From: Prevotella sp. UBA1378
GTDB lineage: Bacteria; Bacteroidota; Bacteroidia; Bacteroidales; Bacteroidaceae
Length of the DNA stretch: 24,188 nucleotides
Assembly: GCA_002305505.1 (NCBI GenBank)
Contig: DBRC01000073.1
Location: 1 to 24,188, forward strand
Reading direction: 5' to 3'
Of this stretch, positions 15,501 to 23,063 are shown piece after piece (within the stretch, counting starts at the first letter, position 1; each line of letters begins with the position of its first letter). The translations under genes were made by a program, and so were the position numbers. The notes under the pieces are model-generated. The model saw only the letters and a program-made list of their open reading frames with translations, was not told the origin of the DNA and ran no database searches.

Positions 15501-15744
15501 GGCGCTCTTTCTCTATCACGCGCTCAACAAAATAAGGCTGAACCGGCAGGAAGTAAATCTGGTCGGCAACGCCTTCGGATGTCTGCACGGTGGCGATATT
15601 GGGGTTTATCAATACCGTATAGACCCCTTCCTCGCGCAAAGCCTTCAATGCTTGCGAACCGGAATAATCGAACTCACCGGCTTCACCGATTTTCAACGCC
15701 CCACTTCCAAGGAGCAACACCTTCTTTATATTCTCGTCTTTCAT
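12517..15744 (-). CDS. carB: Carbamoyl-phosphate synthase, large subunit
   Basis: Makes carbamoyl phosphate from bicarbonate, two ATP and ammonia channelled from CarA, feeding pyrimidine and arginine synthesis. At 1075 residues it is full length, with two homologous ATP-grasp halves (about residues 1-400 and 550-930), an oligomerisation region between them and a C-terminal MGS-like allosteric domain (about 935-1075). Both halves show the dinucleotide-type motif, EFDYSGSQALKALREEG near residue 23 and VEFDWCGVQALNTIRKEG in the second half. The stretch INPNIATVQTSEGVAD resembles the animal CAD/CPS I type more than the E. coli sequence. It begins 6 nt after carA ends and is the last gene of the cluster. 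Confidence 0.97.
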   Translation of the reverse strand: MKDENIKKVLLLGSGALKIGEAGEFDYSGSQALKALREEGVYTVLINPNIATVQTSEGVADQIYFLPVQPYFVERVIEKERPDGILLAFGGQTALNCGVELYQSGVLERYNVKVLGTPIKAIMDTEDRERFVEKLNEIGVKTIKSEACETMEQARKAAKELGYPVIIRAAYALGGLGSGFCDNEEELGKLAEKAFAFSPQVLVEKSLKGWKEIEYEVVRDRYDNCITVCNMENFDPLGIHTGESIVIAPSQTLTNSEYHKLRALSIKIVRHIGIVGECNVQYAFDPQSEEYRVIEVNARLSRSSALASKATGYPLAFVAAKLGMGYGLFDLKNSVTRTTSAFFEPALDYVVCKIPRWDLSKFRGVDKELGSSMKSVGEVMAIGRNFEEAIQKGLRMIGQGMHGFVENKELEIPDIDAALREPTDKRVFIISKAMHKGYTIDQIHELTKIDKWFLRKLQHIIDIDEKMKALKSINNLGKELLREAKVYGFTDFQIARAVGLEDELKNMAKAALVVRSLRKSYGILPVVKQIDTLAAEYPAQTNYLYLTYAGVTHDIKFENDRRSIVVLGSGAYRIGSSVEFDWCGVQALNTIRKEGYRSVMINYNPETVSTDYDVCDRLYFDELTFERVMDIVDLEMPHGVVVSTGGQIPNNLAMRLHAQHVPILGTSAKDIDNAEDRAKFSMMLNRNGIDQPAWSALTTMDDINLFIAKVGFPVLVRPSYVLSGAAMNVCSNQEELERFLRLAANVSEDHPVVVSQFIEHAKEVEMDAVAKNGEIIAYAISEHIEFAGVHSGDATIQFPPQKLYCETVRRIKRISRKIAEELHISGPFNIQFLARENDIKVIECNLRASRSFPFVSKVLKINLIELATKVMLGLPVEKPHKSLFDLDYVGIKASQFSFNRLQKADPVLGVDMASTGEVGCLGDDTGTALLKAMLSVGHRIPRKTVLLSTGSAKQKAELLDAAKMLVSHGYKIYATGGSSKYLTDNGVENTLVYWPSEDSHPQALDMLHNHEIDMVVNIPKNLTAGELTNGYKIRRAAIDLNVPLITNSRLASAFINVFCTVRLDDIDIKSWAEYK

Positions 15745-15750
15745 ACTCTT

Positions 15751-16827
15751 CTATTTCAATTTATCAACGAAACGGTCAAACATAAATTCCGTATCAACGG
15801 GGCCCGAACAAGCCTCGGGGTGGAACTGGCTGGTAAACCAAGGGTTCTCCCGGTGGCATACCCCCTCGTTCGAGCCATCGTTCATGTTCACAAAGAGCTC
15901 CCGCCAATCCTTTCCCAGCGTCCGCGCATCAACGGCATAGCCATGGTTCTGGCTCGTAATATAGCAACGGTCCGTACCCACCTCGCGCACCGGCTGGTTA
16001 TGCGAACGGTGGCCGTACTTCAATTTATAAACCGTGGCGCCTCCGGCCTTGGCCAGCAACTGGTTTCCCATGCAAATGCCGCAAATAGGTTTACGGCTGA
16101 GCGACATCTGCTTGCGGATGACCTGCACAGCCTCCCCGCACATATCCGGGTCGCCGGGCCCGTTGCCGAGGAAGAGCCCGTCGAAGTCGAGCCCCGTATA
16201 ATCATAGTTCCAAGGGACGCGGACCACTTCCACCCCGCGGCGGACAAGGCAGCGGATGATGTTGTTCTTCACGCCGCAATCCACCAATACGACTTTCTTC
16301 CCGGCCCCCTCGTTATAGCGGATAACCTCCTTGCAGCTCACCCTGTCCACGAAGTTAACCCCCTCATAGTCGGCCGTCGGAATGTTACCGGGCTGGTCGT
16401 CGAAGAGGATTTTACCCATCATCACGCCATGTTCGCGGAGCACCTTGGTCAGTTCGCGCGTGTCGATGCCGGTGATGCCCGGCACTTGTTCGCGCTTCAG
16501 CCAGTCGGCCAGGCTCTCTTCCGCATTCCAATGGCTGTACTCCATACTGTAATCAGCCACAATGATGGCCGAGGCATAGATTTTGTCACTCTCCATAAAA
16601 TCGGCAATGCCGTCGGCCCCTACCGTAAAGGGAGGAACACCGTAATTGCCCACAAGCGGATACGTCAGCACCATCAGCTGCCCGGCATACGACGGGTCGG
16701 TAAGCGATTCGGGATACCCCATCATTGCCGTATTGAAAACCACCTCACCGGCTACCGGCTGGTCATAGCCGAATGACTTCCCATGAAATTTTGTTCCGTC
16801 TTCCAGAACCAATGTTACATTCTTCAT
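15751..16827 (-). CDS. carA: Carbamoyl-phosphate synthase, small subunit (glutaminase)
   Basis: Class I glutamine amidotransferase subunit that hydrolyses glutamine and passes ammonia to CarB. The 358 residues are close to the family norm. The N-terminal CPSase domain (about 1-140) precedes the glutaminase domain, with GNGPGDP, the nucleophile elbow GICMGNQLL and FHPEA carrying the His and Glu of the catalytic triad. ATG 16827 gives MKNVTLVLEDGTKFHG, a typical opening. The gene sits 8 nt after purF and 6 nt before carB, so the three genes are almost surely cotranscribed. Confidence 0.97.
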   Translation of the reverse strand: MKNVTLVLEDGTKFHGKSFGYDQPVAGEVVFNTAMMGYPESLTDPSYAGQLMVLTYPLVGNYGVPPFTVGADGIADFMESDKIYASAIIVADYSMEYSHWNAEESLADWLKREQVPGITGIDTRELTKVLREHGVMMGKILFDDQPGNIPTADYEGVNFVDRVSCKEVIRYNEGAGKKVVLVDCGVKNNIIRCLVRRGVEVVRVPWNYDYTGLDFDGLFLGNGPGDPDMCGEAVQVIRKQMSLSRKPICGICMGNQLLAKAGGATVYKLKYGHRSHNQPVREVGTDRCYITSQNHGYAVDARTLGKDWRELFVNMNDGSNEGVCHRENPWFTSQFHPEACSGPVDTEFMFDRFVDKLK

Positions 16828-16835
16828 ATATGTGT

Positions 16836-18677
16836 TTAGAATTTCTGTTCGTACTGATAGATGTTTTTATAATAGTTGACGAAAGCCTGGTTTACCAGCT
16901 TCATACCTCCGGGCGTAGGGAAGTCGCCGGTAAAATACCAGTCGCCTTTATGCCCGGGGCATGCCTCATGCAAGCCCTCTATGCTTTGGAACACCAGTTC
17001 TATCGGCGTTTCAACATTGCCGGGCCGCAACATTTCCACCATCTTCACATTCAGTTCATCTACTGTAAACGGCCTGTACAGGTCTTTCACGCAGCAGCGC
17101 ATACTGGTTTTAGGTTTCTCCAGTTCTGCCAAGCAGAGCCTGTAGACATCGTCTATCATCTTGTGCATGCCGCGTTCCTTCAGCAGTTCGATGCAGGCAC
17201 GGAAAGCGATGAACTCCTCGAGCCTCGCCATGTCTATCCCGTAATAGTCGGGGTAGCGGATTTGGGGCGACGAGCTGACAATAACTATCTTCTTGGGATG
17301 TAAGCGGTCAAGAATCTTAATGATGCTTTCCTTGAGGGTAGTCCCGCGCACGATGCTGTCGTCGATAATCACCAGATTGTCTATACCGCGTTCCACCACC
17401 TCGTAAGTAATGTCGTAGACATGCGAAGCCAGGTCGTTGCGCGAGTTGCCTTCGGTAATGAAGGTGCGCAGCTTTATATCTTTCCATGCAGCTTTCTCCG
17501 ACCTCACATAGCGGTTGAGGATTCCCACCAGTTCCTCATGGGTTGGCATGCGCCCCAGCGACTCGATGGCCTCAACCTTTTTCTCGTTCAGGTAACGCTT
17601 GAATCCGCCCAGCATGCCGTAATAGGCCACTTCGGCCGTATTAGGGACAAACGAGAACACGGTATGCTCCACATCGTTGCCTATTGCCTTCAATATCGGC
17701 CCGGTAAGCAGTTCGCCGAGCTTCCGGCGCTCGCGGTAGATGTCGCGGTCGTTTCCCCGGCTGAAATAGATGCGCTCGAACGAGCAGGCACTGTCGCCGC
17801 GCTGTGCCATCACCTGTTTCAGGACGCATTCGCCGCTTCGCTTCACCATCAGCGCTTCGCCGGGGTTCAGCTCTTTCACGGCACTGCATCCGAGGTCGAA
17901 CGTAGTTTGCAGTACCGGGCGCTCACTGGCCAGGGCCACGATTTCATCGTCTTTATAGTAAAAAGCCGGCCGGATGCCCCATGGGTCGCGCATGGCGAAC
18001 ATCTCACCGCTGCCGGTCAGCCCGCATACCACGTAACCGCCGTCGAAATCCGGCATCGTGGTTTTCAGCACATTTCCGGTATCTACATGGCTGTCTATGT
18101 AGCCGGTAATGCCGAGCCCCTCCAGCTGCAACGCCTTTGCTTCATTGAAATTGCGCTCCACCTCGCGGTCCAGCCTGTGCCCCATCCACTCGAGCAGGAT
18201 ATAGCTGTCGCTGAAGATGCGCGGGCATTGGCCTTGAGCCGTAATCTTATCAAATACTTCATCAATATTGGTCATGTTGAAATTGCCGCATAAGCAAAGG
18301 TTCTTTGCCCTCCAATTGTTGCGGCGCAGAAAAGGGTGCACATACTTCAGGCCGCTCTTCCCCGTGGTGGAATAACGCAGATGCCCCATGTACAGCTCAC
18401 CGGCAAAGTCGTCATAGTTATGGATATGGCCGAATATCCCGGTAATGGCATCCTTGCCCTCGGCGCGTTCGCGGAACATGTACTCACGGCCGGGCTGCGT
18501 ATCCAGTTTAACACAGGCGATGCCCGCCCCCTCCTGTCCGCGGTTGTGCTGTTTCTCCATCATCAGGTAGAGTTTGTTCAGCCCGTACAGTTCCGTACCG
18601 TATTTACGCTTGTAATAATCCAGCGGCTTCAGCAAGCGAATCATTGCCACGCCGCACTCATGCTTCAATTGTTCCAT
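16836..18677 (-). CDS. purF: Amidophosphoribosyltransferase-family protein (PurF-like, long form)
   Basis: PurF makes 5-phosphoribosylamine from PRPP and glutamine, the first step of purine synthesis. The Ntn glutaminase half shows HECGVAM (nucleophile Cys8 from ATG 18677, after a 7-residue propeptide), HNRGQEGAG, CGNFN and SDSYIL. The transferase half has YFSRGNDRD, RTFI and the PRPP loop VIIDDSIVRGTT. It is long for the family, 613 residues against roughly 470-510. The pyrophosphate-loop region reads VPNTAEVAY where typical PurF has VPDS. The C-terminal cysteines that bind the Fe-S cluster in Bacillus PurF are missing; the segment reads ACPGHKGDWYFTGDFP. A TTG at 18680 is a less likely start. 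A standard PurF elsewhere in the genome cannot be excluded. Confidence 0.85.
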   Translation of the reverse strand: MEQLKHECGVAMIRLLKPLDYYKRKYGTELYGLNKLYLMMEKQHNRGQEGAGIACVKLDTQPGREYMFRERAEGKDAITGIFGHIHNYDDFAGELYMGHLRYSTTGKSGLKYVHPFLRRNNWRAKNLCLCGNFNMTNIDEVFDKITAQGQCPRIFSDSYILLEWMGHRLDREVERNFNEAKALQLEGLGITGYIDSHVDTGNVLKTTMPDFDGGYVVCGLTGSGEMFAMRDPWGIRPAFYYKDDEIVALASERPVLQTTFDLGCSAVKELNPGEALMVKRSGECVLKQVMAQRGDSACSFERIYFSRGNDRDIYRERRKLGELLTGPILKAIGNDVEHTVFSFVPNTAEVAYYGMLGGFKRYLNEKKVEAIESLGRMPTHEELVGILNRYVRSEKAAWKDIKLRTFITEGNSRNDLASHVYDITYEVVERGIDNLVIIDDSIVRGTTLKESIIKILDRLHPKKIVIVSSSPQIRYPDYYGIDMARLEEFIAFRACIELLKERGMHKMIDDVYRLCLAELEKPKTSMRCCVKDLYRPFTVDELNVKMVEMLRPGNVETPIELVFQSIEGLHEACPGHKGDWYFTGDFPTPGGMKLVNQAFVNYYKNIYQYEQKF

Positions 18678-18712
18678 CAATTATCCCAAATGGCCTCCTC
18701 TTGTTTATCCTT

Positions 18713-18744
18713 AAAAAAATGGGCGGGCAACGAATTGCCCACCC
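18713..18744 (-). terminator. Terminator after glmS
   Basis: GGGCGGGCAA (18721-18730) and TTGCCCACCC (18735-18744) pair with one C-A mismatch around a CGAA loop. On the minus strand the stem is followed by seven T (18719-18713). It lies 10 nt past the glmS stop and 35 nt before purF, so purF-carA-carB must rely on readthrough or on their own promoter. I could not recognise a clear TAnnTTTG box there. Confidence 0.88.
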
Positions 18745-18754
18745 AATATATAAA

Positions 18755-20599
18755 TCATTCGACCGTAACGCTTTTTGCAAGATTGCGCGGCTGGTCGACG
18801 TCCTTCCCTTTACAAATGGCTACGTGATAGGCCAACATCTGGAGGGGAATCGTAGCCAATAACGGCTCCAGGCACTCTATTGTATCCGGCAGTTCGATTA
18901 CCTCGTCGGCAATTCGGCTGATGGTATCGTCGCCTTTTGTCACCAGCGCGATGACCTTCCCCTTACGGGCTTTCACCTCTTGTATGTTGCTCAACACTTT
19001 CTCGTACATGCCGTTATGCGTGGCAATGACCACTACCGGCATGTCCGAGTCGATCAATGCAATGGGGCCGTGCTTCATCTCGGCTGCCGGATACCCCTCT
19101 GCATGGATATAGCTGATTTCCTTCAACTTCAATGCCCCCTCCAATGCTACGGGATAGTTGTATCCGCGCCCTAAATACAGGAAGTTGCGTGCATAGGTGA
19201 AGGTGCGGCTCAGGTCGGAAATGCGGTTATTCAGCTTCAGCACCTCCTTCATCTTCTCGGGAATCTTGTGCAGTTCCTCAACAATATGCAGATAATCGGC
19301 CGTACTGATGGTTCCTTTCTCCTTTGCCAGGGCCAGGGACAACATGGTTAGCACGGTTACCTGCCCTGTGAACGCCTTTGTCGACGCGACGCCGATCTCG
19401 GGCCCTACGTGTATGTACGACCCCGTATGCGTAACCCTTGGTATACTTGAGCCGATGGCATTGCAGATGCCGTAGATGAAAGCACCGTTTACCTTTGCCA
19501 GATTGACGGCTGCCAGCGTGTCGGCCGTTTCCCCGCTCTGCGACAAGGCGATGACAACGTCGTCTTCCGAGATGACCGGATTGCGGTAACGGAACTCGGA
19601 TGCGTATTCCACTTCTACCGGTATACGGCACAGGCTCTCTATCATCTGCTTGCCGATTAGCCCTGCATGCCACGATGTGCCGCAAGCCACGATGATGAAG
19701 CGCTTTGCGCTAAGCAACTGCTGCTTATAATCGATGACGGCACTCAGCACCACGTTGTCCGTATCCACATTGACACGGCCGCGCATGCAGTTGGTCAGGC
19801 AATCGGGCTGCTCGAATATCTCTTTCAGCATGAAGTGCGGATAACCGCCTTTCTCCAACTGTCCCAGATTAATGTCGACCGTCTGTATTTCAGGGTTCAG
19901 CTTGCGGTTCAGTATATTCACCACCTCCAGTTCTTCTCCTAAGCGCAGCACGGCAATGTTACCGTCTTCCAAATAAACCACCTTATCCGTGTACTCCACT
20001 ATCGGGGTTGCATCCGAACCGAGGAAAAACTCGTCGTTGCCGATGCCAACCACCAGCGGACTTTGCTTGCGGGCTGCTATAATCTGGTTGGGGTTGCGCT
20101 TGTCGAGCACGGCGATGGCATAAGCACCTATTACCTCGTGCAGGGCCAGCTGGACTGCGGTCAGCAAGTCTAAGTTCTTGCGCTCTTGAATGTATTCCAC
20201 CAGCTGCACCAGCACCTCGGTATCGGTATCCGAACGGAACACGATGCCCTTGCCCATCAGCTTTGCTTTTAAGTCGGCATAATTCTCGATGATGCCGTTA
20301 TGGATAATGGCAAGGTTCTTCGACCGCGAGTAATGCGGATGCGCGTTGACAGCCGATGGCTCGCCGTGAGTGGCCCAACGGGTATGGGCGATGCCTACTG
20401 TCCCCGACACGTCTTTACCGCTGCAGGAGCTTACAAGGTCGTCCACCTTTCCCTTTGCTTTATACACATTCAGGCATCCGTCAGAATTGATCAAGGCAAC
20501 GCCGGCACTATCATAACCACGATATTCCAAGCGTCTCAAGCCCTTTATCAAGATGGGAAACACTTCCCGCTTCCCGATATATCCAACAATCCCGCACAT
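18755..20599 (-). CDS. glmS: Glucosamine-6-phosphate synthase (isomerising)
   Basis: Converts fructose-6-phosphate and glutamine to glucosamine-6-phosphate, the entry to UDP-GlcNAc for peptidoglycan, lipopolysaccharide and capsule. The 614 residues are full length. The Ntn glutaminase domain begins MCGIVGYIG with nucleophile Cys2 and contains HTRWATHG and HNGIIEN. Two SIS sugar-isomerase domains follow (about 290-614), with CGTSWHAG, SQSGETADT and the C-terminal LAKSVTVE end typical of GlmS. ATG 20599 is fixed by the required Cys2. It starts 10 nt after the export lipoprotein gene ends, and the two probably share the promoter at 21444-21475. No glmS ribozyme is possible in so short a gap. Confidence 0.97.
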   Translation of the reverse strand: MCGIVGYIGKREVFPILIKGLRRLEYRGYDSAGVALINSDGCLNVYKAKGKVDDLVSSCSGKDVSGTVGIAHTRWATHGEPSAVNAHPHYSRSKNLAIIHNGIIENYADLKAKLMGKGIVFRSDTDTEVLVQLVEYIQERKNLDLLTAVQLALHEVIGAYAIAVLDKRNPNQIIAARKQSPLVVGIGNDEFFLGSDATPIVEYTDKVVYLEDGNIAVLRLGEELEVVNILNRKLNPEIQTVDINLGQLEKGGYPHFMLKEIFEQPDCLTNCMRGRVNVDTDNVVLSAVIDYKQQLLSAKRFIIVACGTSWHAGLIGKQMIESLCRIPVEVEYASEFRYRNPVISEDDVVIALSQSGETADTLAAVNLAKVNGAFIYGICNAIGSSIPRVTHTGSYIHVGPEIGVASTKAFTGQVTVLTMLSLALAKEKGTISTADYLHIVEELHKIPEKMKEVLKLNNRISDLSRTFTYARNFLYLGRGYNYPVALEGALKLKEISYIHAEGYPAAEMKHGPIALIDSDMPVVVIATHNGMYEKVLSNIQEVKARKGKVIALVTKGDDTISRIADEVIELPDTIECLEPLLATIPLQMLAYHVAICKGKDVDQPRNLAKSVTVE

Positions 20600-20609
20600 G
20601 TGTCCCTGC

Positions 20610-21419
20610 TTATTTTTTCAAGATGTTATACAATAGCGAGGTCAGCGAAATCAAAATCGAAGTGGCCGAGAACCAAAGGGTCGTCATGCTACCTACGCTT
20701 GCATTCTGAGCCTTAACCTTGTTGGGTTCCACATACACTACGTCGTTCTGCTGTAAGTAATAATAAGGTGATTTAATGATATTTGCATCGTTCAGGTTCA
20801 ACTCATGAATGGTCTTCTTCCCGGTAGCGTCTTCGCGGATCAGCTTCACGCGGCTGCGCACACCGTAGATAGTAAGGTCGCCGGCCTGTGCAAGCGCCTC
20901 GAGAATGGTAATCTTCTCGCGCGATACCTGATAAGAGCCGGGGCGCGTCACTTCGCCCAGCACCGAGATGGAATAGCTTGACATGCGGACGGTAACTATC
21001 GGGGTTTCGCTTGCATTCATATAAGGCTTTATCTTGTCCTGAATCATTTTCTCCGCCTCCGACTTCGTACGGCCTCCCACCTTTACGCTGCCGATTATCG
21101 GGAAGTCGATATTACCGTCGTTGTCTACCAGATAGCTCTGGAGCATGGCCTGCGAATAGGTGTTGCGCTGGTTTACCGTATAGGGTGTGGGCACCGTCAT
21201 GTTAAACGGTACAGCCGCTTCGGGGTCGGTGGTACTGACGGTTATCGTCAACTGGTCTTTCGGCAAGATGCGCGCGTCGTAAAGCACTTTCGAAGAGTCG
21301 AGGTTGATGTCCCTGCTATTCTGGAAATAAGCGACGTCTTTAGTACTTGAACAACTGCCAAGCAATAAAGCACCCGCAATTACGGCCATTGGCAAAATGA
21401 TTCTCTTTGTCATTTTCAT
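20610..21419 (-). CDS. Polysaccharide export outer-membrane lipoprotein (Wza/OPX-like)
   Basis: A 269-residue OPX-family lipoprotein expected to form part of the outer-membrane channel for capsule or exopolysaccharide. The signal peptide ends in the lipobox LLGSC, with lipidated Cys23. A polysaccharide export domain follows (about residues 45-135; YLVDNDGNIDFPIIG at 96-110), then an SLBB domain (about 145-215; SVLGEVTRPGSYQV at 152-165). A C-terminal hydrophobic segment (about 246-267) is seen in many Bacteroidetes members. No Wzc-type kinase, flippase or glycosyltransferase adjoins it. Instead glmS follows 10 nt downstream, linking precursor supply to export. Start is ATG 21419 or ATG 21413. 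Confidence 0.92.
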   Translation of the reverse strand: MKMTKRIILPMAVIAGALLLGSCSSTKDVAYFQNSRDINLDSSKVLYDARILPKDQLTITVSTTDPEAAVPFNMTVPTPYTVNQRNTYSQAMLQSYLVDNDGNIDFPIIGSVKVGGRTKSEAEKMIQDKIKPYMNASETPIVTVRMSSYSISVLGEVTRPGSYQVSREKITILEALAQAGDLTIYGVRSRVKLIREDATGKKTIHELNLNDANIIKSPYYYLQQNDVVYVEPNKVKAQNASVGSMTTLWFSATSILISLTSLLYNILKK

Positions 21420-21443
21420 CTTAAAATATGTTTAAACCGGATG

Positions 21444-21475
21444 CAAATTTACACCTATTTTTCGAATTTAGCAAG
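21444..21475 (-). promoter_or_regulatory. Promoter of the OPX-glmS unit (CTTG-N20-TAAATTTG)
   Basis: On the minus strand TAAATTTG (21444-21451) is a perfect -7 box and CTTG (21472-21475) is one base from TTTG at 20-nt spacing. The -7 box ends 24 nt before the ATG. Confidence 0.72.
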
Positions 21476-21489
21476 AAAATCTGGAGGAA

Positions 21490-21560
21490 ATTGCCCGGTA
21501 CTCAGCGATTAACGCGTTTTCGCTCTATCGGCAGCTGCCAATCACTAAACACCGGGCAAT
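21490..21560 (-). other. Structured 3' region after uxaC, possible three-way junction
   Basis: An outer perfect 10-bp stem (ATTGCCCGGT at 21490-21499, ACCGGGCAAT at 21551-21560) encloses two smaller pairings: AGCGA/TCGCT (21504-21508 with 21520-21524) and the palindrome GGCAGCTGCC (21530-21539). It begins 3 nt past the uxaC stop. No strong T-run follows, only ATTTTC about 10 nt on. It probably ends or protects the uxaC transcript. Confidence 0.5.
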
Positions 21561-21563
21561 ATT

Positions 21564-22973
21564 CTAATAGAACCTGAAGTAGTTCTTAGCGTTATTGTAT
21601 GAGATGTCCTCCACCATGCGGGCCAGCACCTCACGGTCGTCAGGAAGCAGGCCTTTCTCCACGTCGTTACCGAGGATATTGCACAATATACGGCGGAAAT
21701 ATTCGTGGCGGGGATAGCTGAGGAAGGAGCGCGAGTCGGTAAGCATTCCTACGAAACGGCTCAGCAGGCCGAGGACTGACAGCGCGTTCATCTGCTTTAC
21801 CATGCCGTCCATCTGGTCGTTGAACCACCAGCCGGAACCAAACTGGATCTTGCCCGGGCACGAACCGTCTTGGAAGTTGCCGAGCATAGTGGCGATTACC
21901 TCGTTGGCACAGGGATTCAACGTATATAATATGGTACGCGTCAGCTTGCCTTCCATATTCAGTCTATTGAGGAAGCTGCTCATCGCCTTGGCTGTAGTGA
22001 ACTCGCCGATGGAATCGAATCCGGTATCGGGCCCAAGCTGGTTGAACATCTTCGTGTTGTTGTCGCGGATGGCACCGTAATGGAACTGCTGTGTCCACCC
22101 GGCATCGGCATCCATCTCGGCCATCTTTGTCAAGAAGCAGTTCTTGTATTGACGCACTTCGAGCGTGCTCAACTGCTGCCCGCGCATAGCCTTCTCAAAG
22201 ATGGTTTCTATCTGACTGTCGGTATACCCGTCATCGTAGAACTCTTCGATTCCATGGTCGGAGAGCTTGCAACCGTTCGCAGTGAAGAAGTCGTGACGCT
22301 TCTTCAATGCATCCACCATATCGGCAAACTTCGTGATGGTAACGCCCGACACCGTTTCCAGCTGATGAACATAACCGGCAAATTCGGCCTTTTCGATATT
22401 CATTGCCTTGTCGGGGCGCCATGCGGGAATCATCATCGGGTCGGCTGCAGCCTTGGTTTCGCGGTATTGCTTATGGAAACGCAGGTCATCCACGGGGTCG
22501 TCCGTCGTGCAGACACACTCTACGTTGTAATGACGCATCAGCCCTCGGGCAGTAAATCCGGGCTGCTGCAACTTCTCGTTACACTCGTCGAAAATCTCAC
22601 GGGCTGTCTTCGGCGAAAGTGTCTTGGTAATGCCGAAGGCCGTCTTTAACTCCATGTGCGTCCAGTGGTACAACGGATTGCGGAAGGTATAAGGCACGGT
22701 TTCGGCCCACTTCTCGAATTTCTCCCAGTCGGTAGTGTCCTTTCCCGTGCAGAAACGCTCATCCACGCCGTTGGTGCGCATGGCACGCCACTTATAATGA
22801 TCGCCTCCGAGCCACAACTCTGTGATACTCTTAAATTTATGGTCGCTGGCAACCATCTCCGGAATCAAATGGCAGTGGTAATCGATAATGGGCATCCTGG
22901 CCGCATGGTTGTGGTACAAATCCTGAGCTACTTCGGTCTCCAAGACGAAGTTGTCATCATTAAATTGTTTCAT
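21564..22973 (-). CDS. uxaC: Uronate (glucuronate/galacturonate) isomerase
   Basis: Interconverts D-glucuronate and D-fructuronate, or D-galacturonate and D-tagaturonate, the first step of hexuronate breakdown from pectin and glycosaminoglycans. The 469 residues match UxaC, a TIM-barrel metal-dependent hydrolase relative. DYHCHL at residues 31-36 provides the HxH metal motif. Other recognisable stretches are TTDDPVDDL, KMFNQLGPDTGFDSIG and RSFLSYPRHEYFRRILCNILG. ATG 22973 gives MKQFNDDNFVLETE. The gene stands alone, without uxuA, uxaB or kdg genes beside it in the window. It is divergent from ansA, and its promoter carries a TATTTTTG -7 box. Confidence 0.96.
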   Translation of the reverse strand: MKQFNDDNFVLETEVAQDLYHNHAARMPIIDYHCHLIPEMVASDHKFKSITELWLGGDHYKWRAMRTNGVDERFCTGKDTTDWEKFEKWAETVPYTFRNPLYHWTHMELKTAFGITKTLSPKTAREIFDECNEKLQQPGFTARGLMRHYNVECVCTTDDPVDDLRFHKQYRETKAAADPMMIPAWRPDKAMNIEKAEFAGYVHQLETVSGVTITKFADMVDALKKRHDFFTANGCKLSDHGIEEFYDDGYTDSQIETIFEKAMRGQQLSTLEVRQYKNCFLTKMAEMDADAGWTQQFHYGAIRDNNTKMFNQLGPDTGFDSIGEFTTAKAMSSFLNRLNMEGKLTRTILYTLNPCANEVIATMLGNFQDGSCPGKIQFGSGWWFNDQMDGMVKQMNALSVLGLLSRFVGMLTDSRSFLSYPRHEYFRRILCNILGNDVEKGLLPDDREVLARMVEDISYNNAKNYFRFY

Positions 22974-23014
22974 AATAATCTTCTATGTTTAAGTATTTTA
23001 GTTGTTCTTTCATG

Positions 23015-23047
23015 CAAAAATAATAAATATATTCCGTATTTCCGAAA
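23015..23047 (-). promoter_or_regulatory. uxaC promoter, -7 box TATTTTTG
   Basis: On the minus strand TATTTTTG (23015-23022) fits TAnnTTTG. TTTC (23044-23047, 21-nt spacing) is a possible -33 box with one mismatch. The leader is about 35 nt. Confidence 0.6.
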
Positions 23048-23055
23048 AGATTGCG

Positions 23056-23063
23056 TATTTTTG
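23056..23063 (+). promoter_or_regulatory. ansA -7 box TATTTTTG
   Basis: TATTTTTG at 23056-23063 matches TAnnTTTG and lies 20 nt before the ansA ATG. The -33 half is weak (TTCC at 23032-23035 with a 20-nt spacer). It points opposite to the uxaC promoter, and the two promoters overlap. Confidence 0.55.

Noticed and set aside
14932..16776. 614-codon plus-strand frame opposite carB and carA
   Set aside because: Spans the antisense of two real genes and their junction with no recognisable motif.
18694..18702. AAGAGGAGG before purF as a Shine-Dalgarno sequence
   Set aside because: It is 16 nt from the ATG, too far for normal function, and Bacteroidetes ribosomes mostly do not use such pairing.
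20600..20609. glmS ribozyme or riboswitch before glmS
   Set aside because: Only 10 nt separate glmS from the previous gene, leaving no room for such an element.
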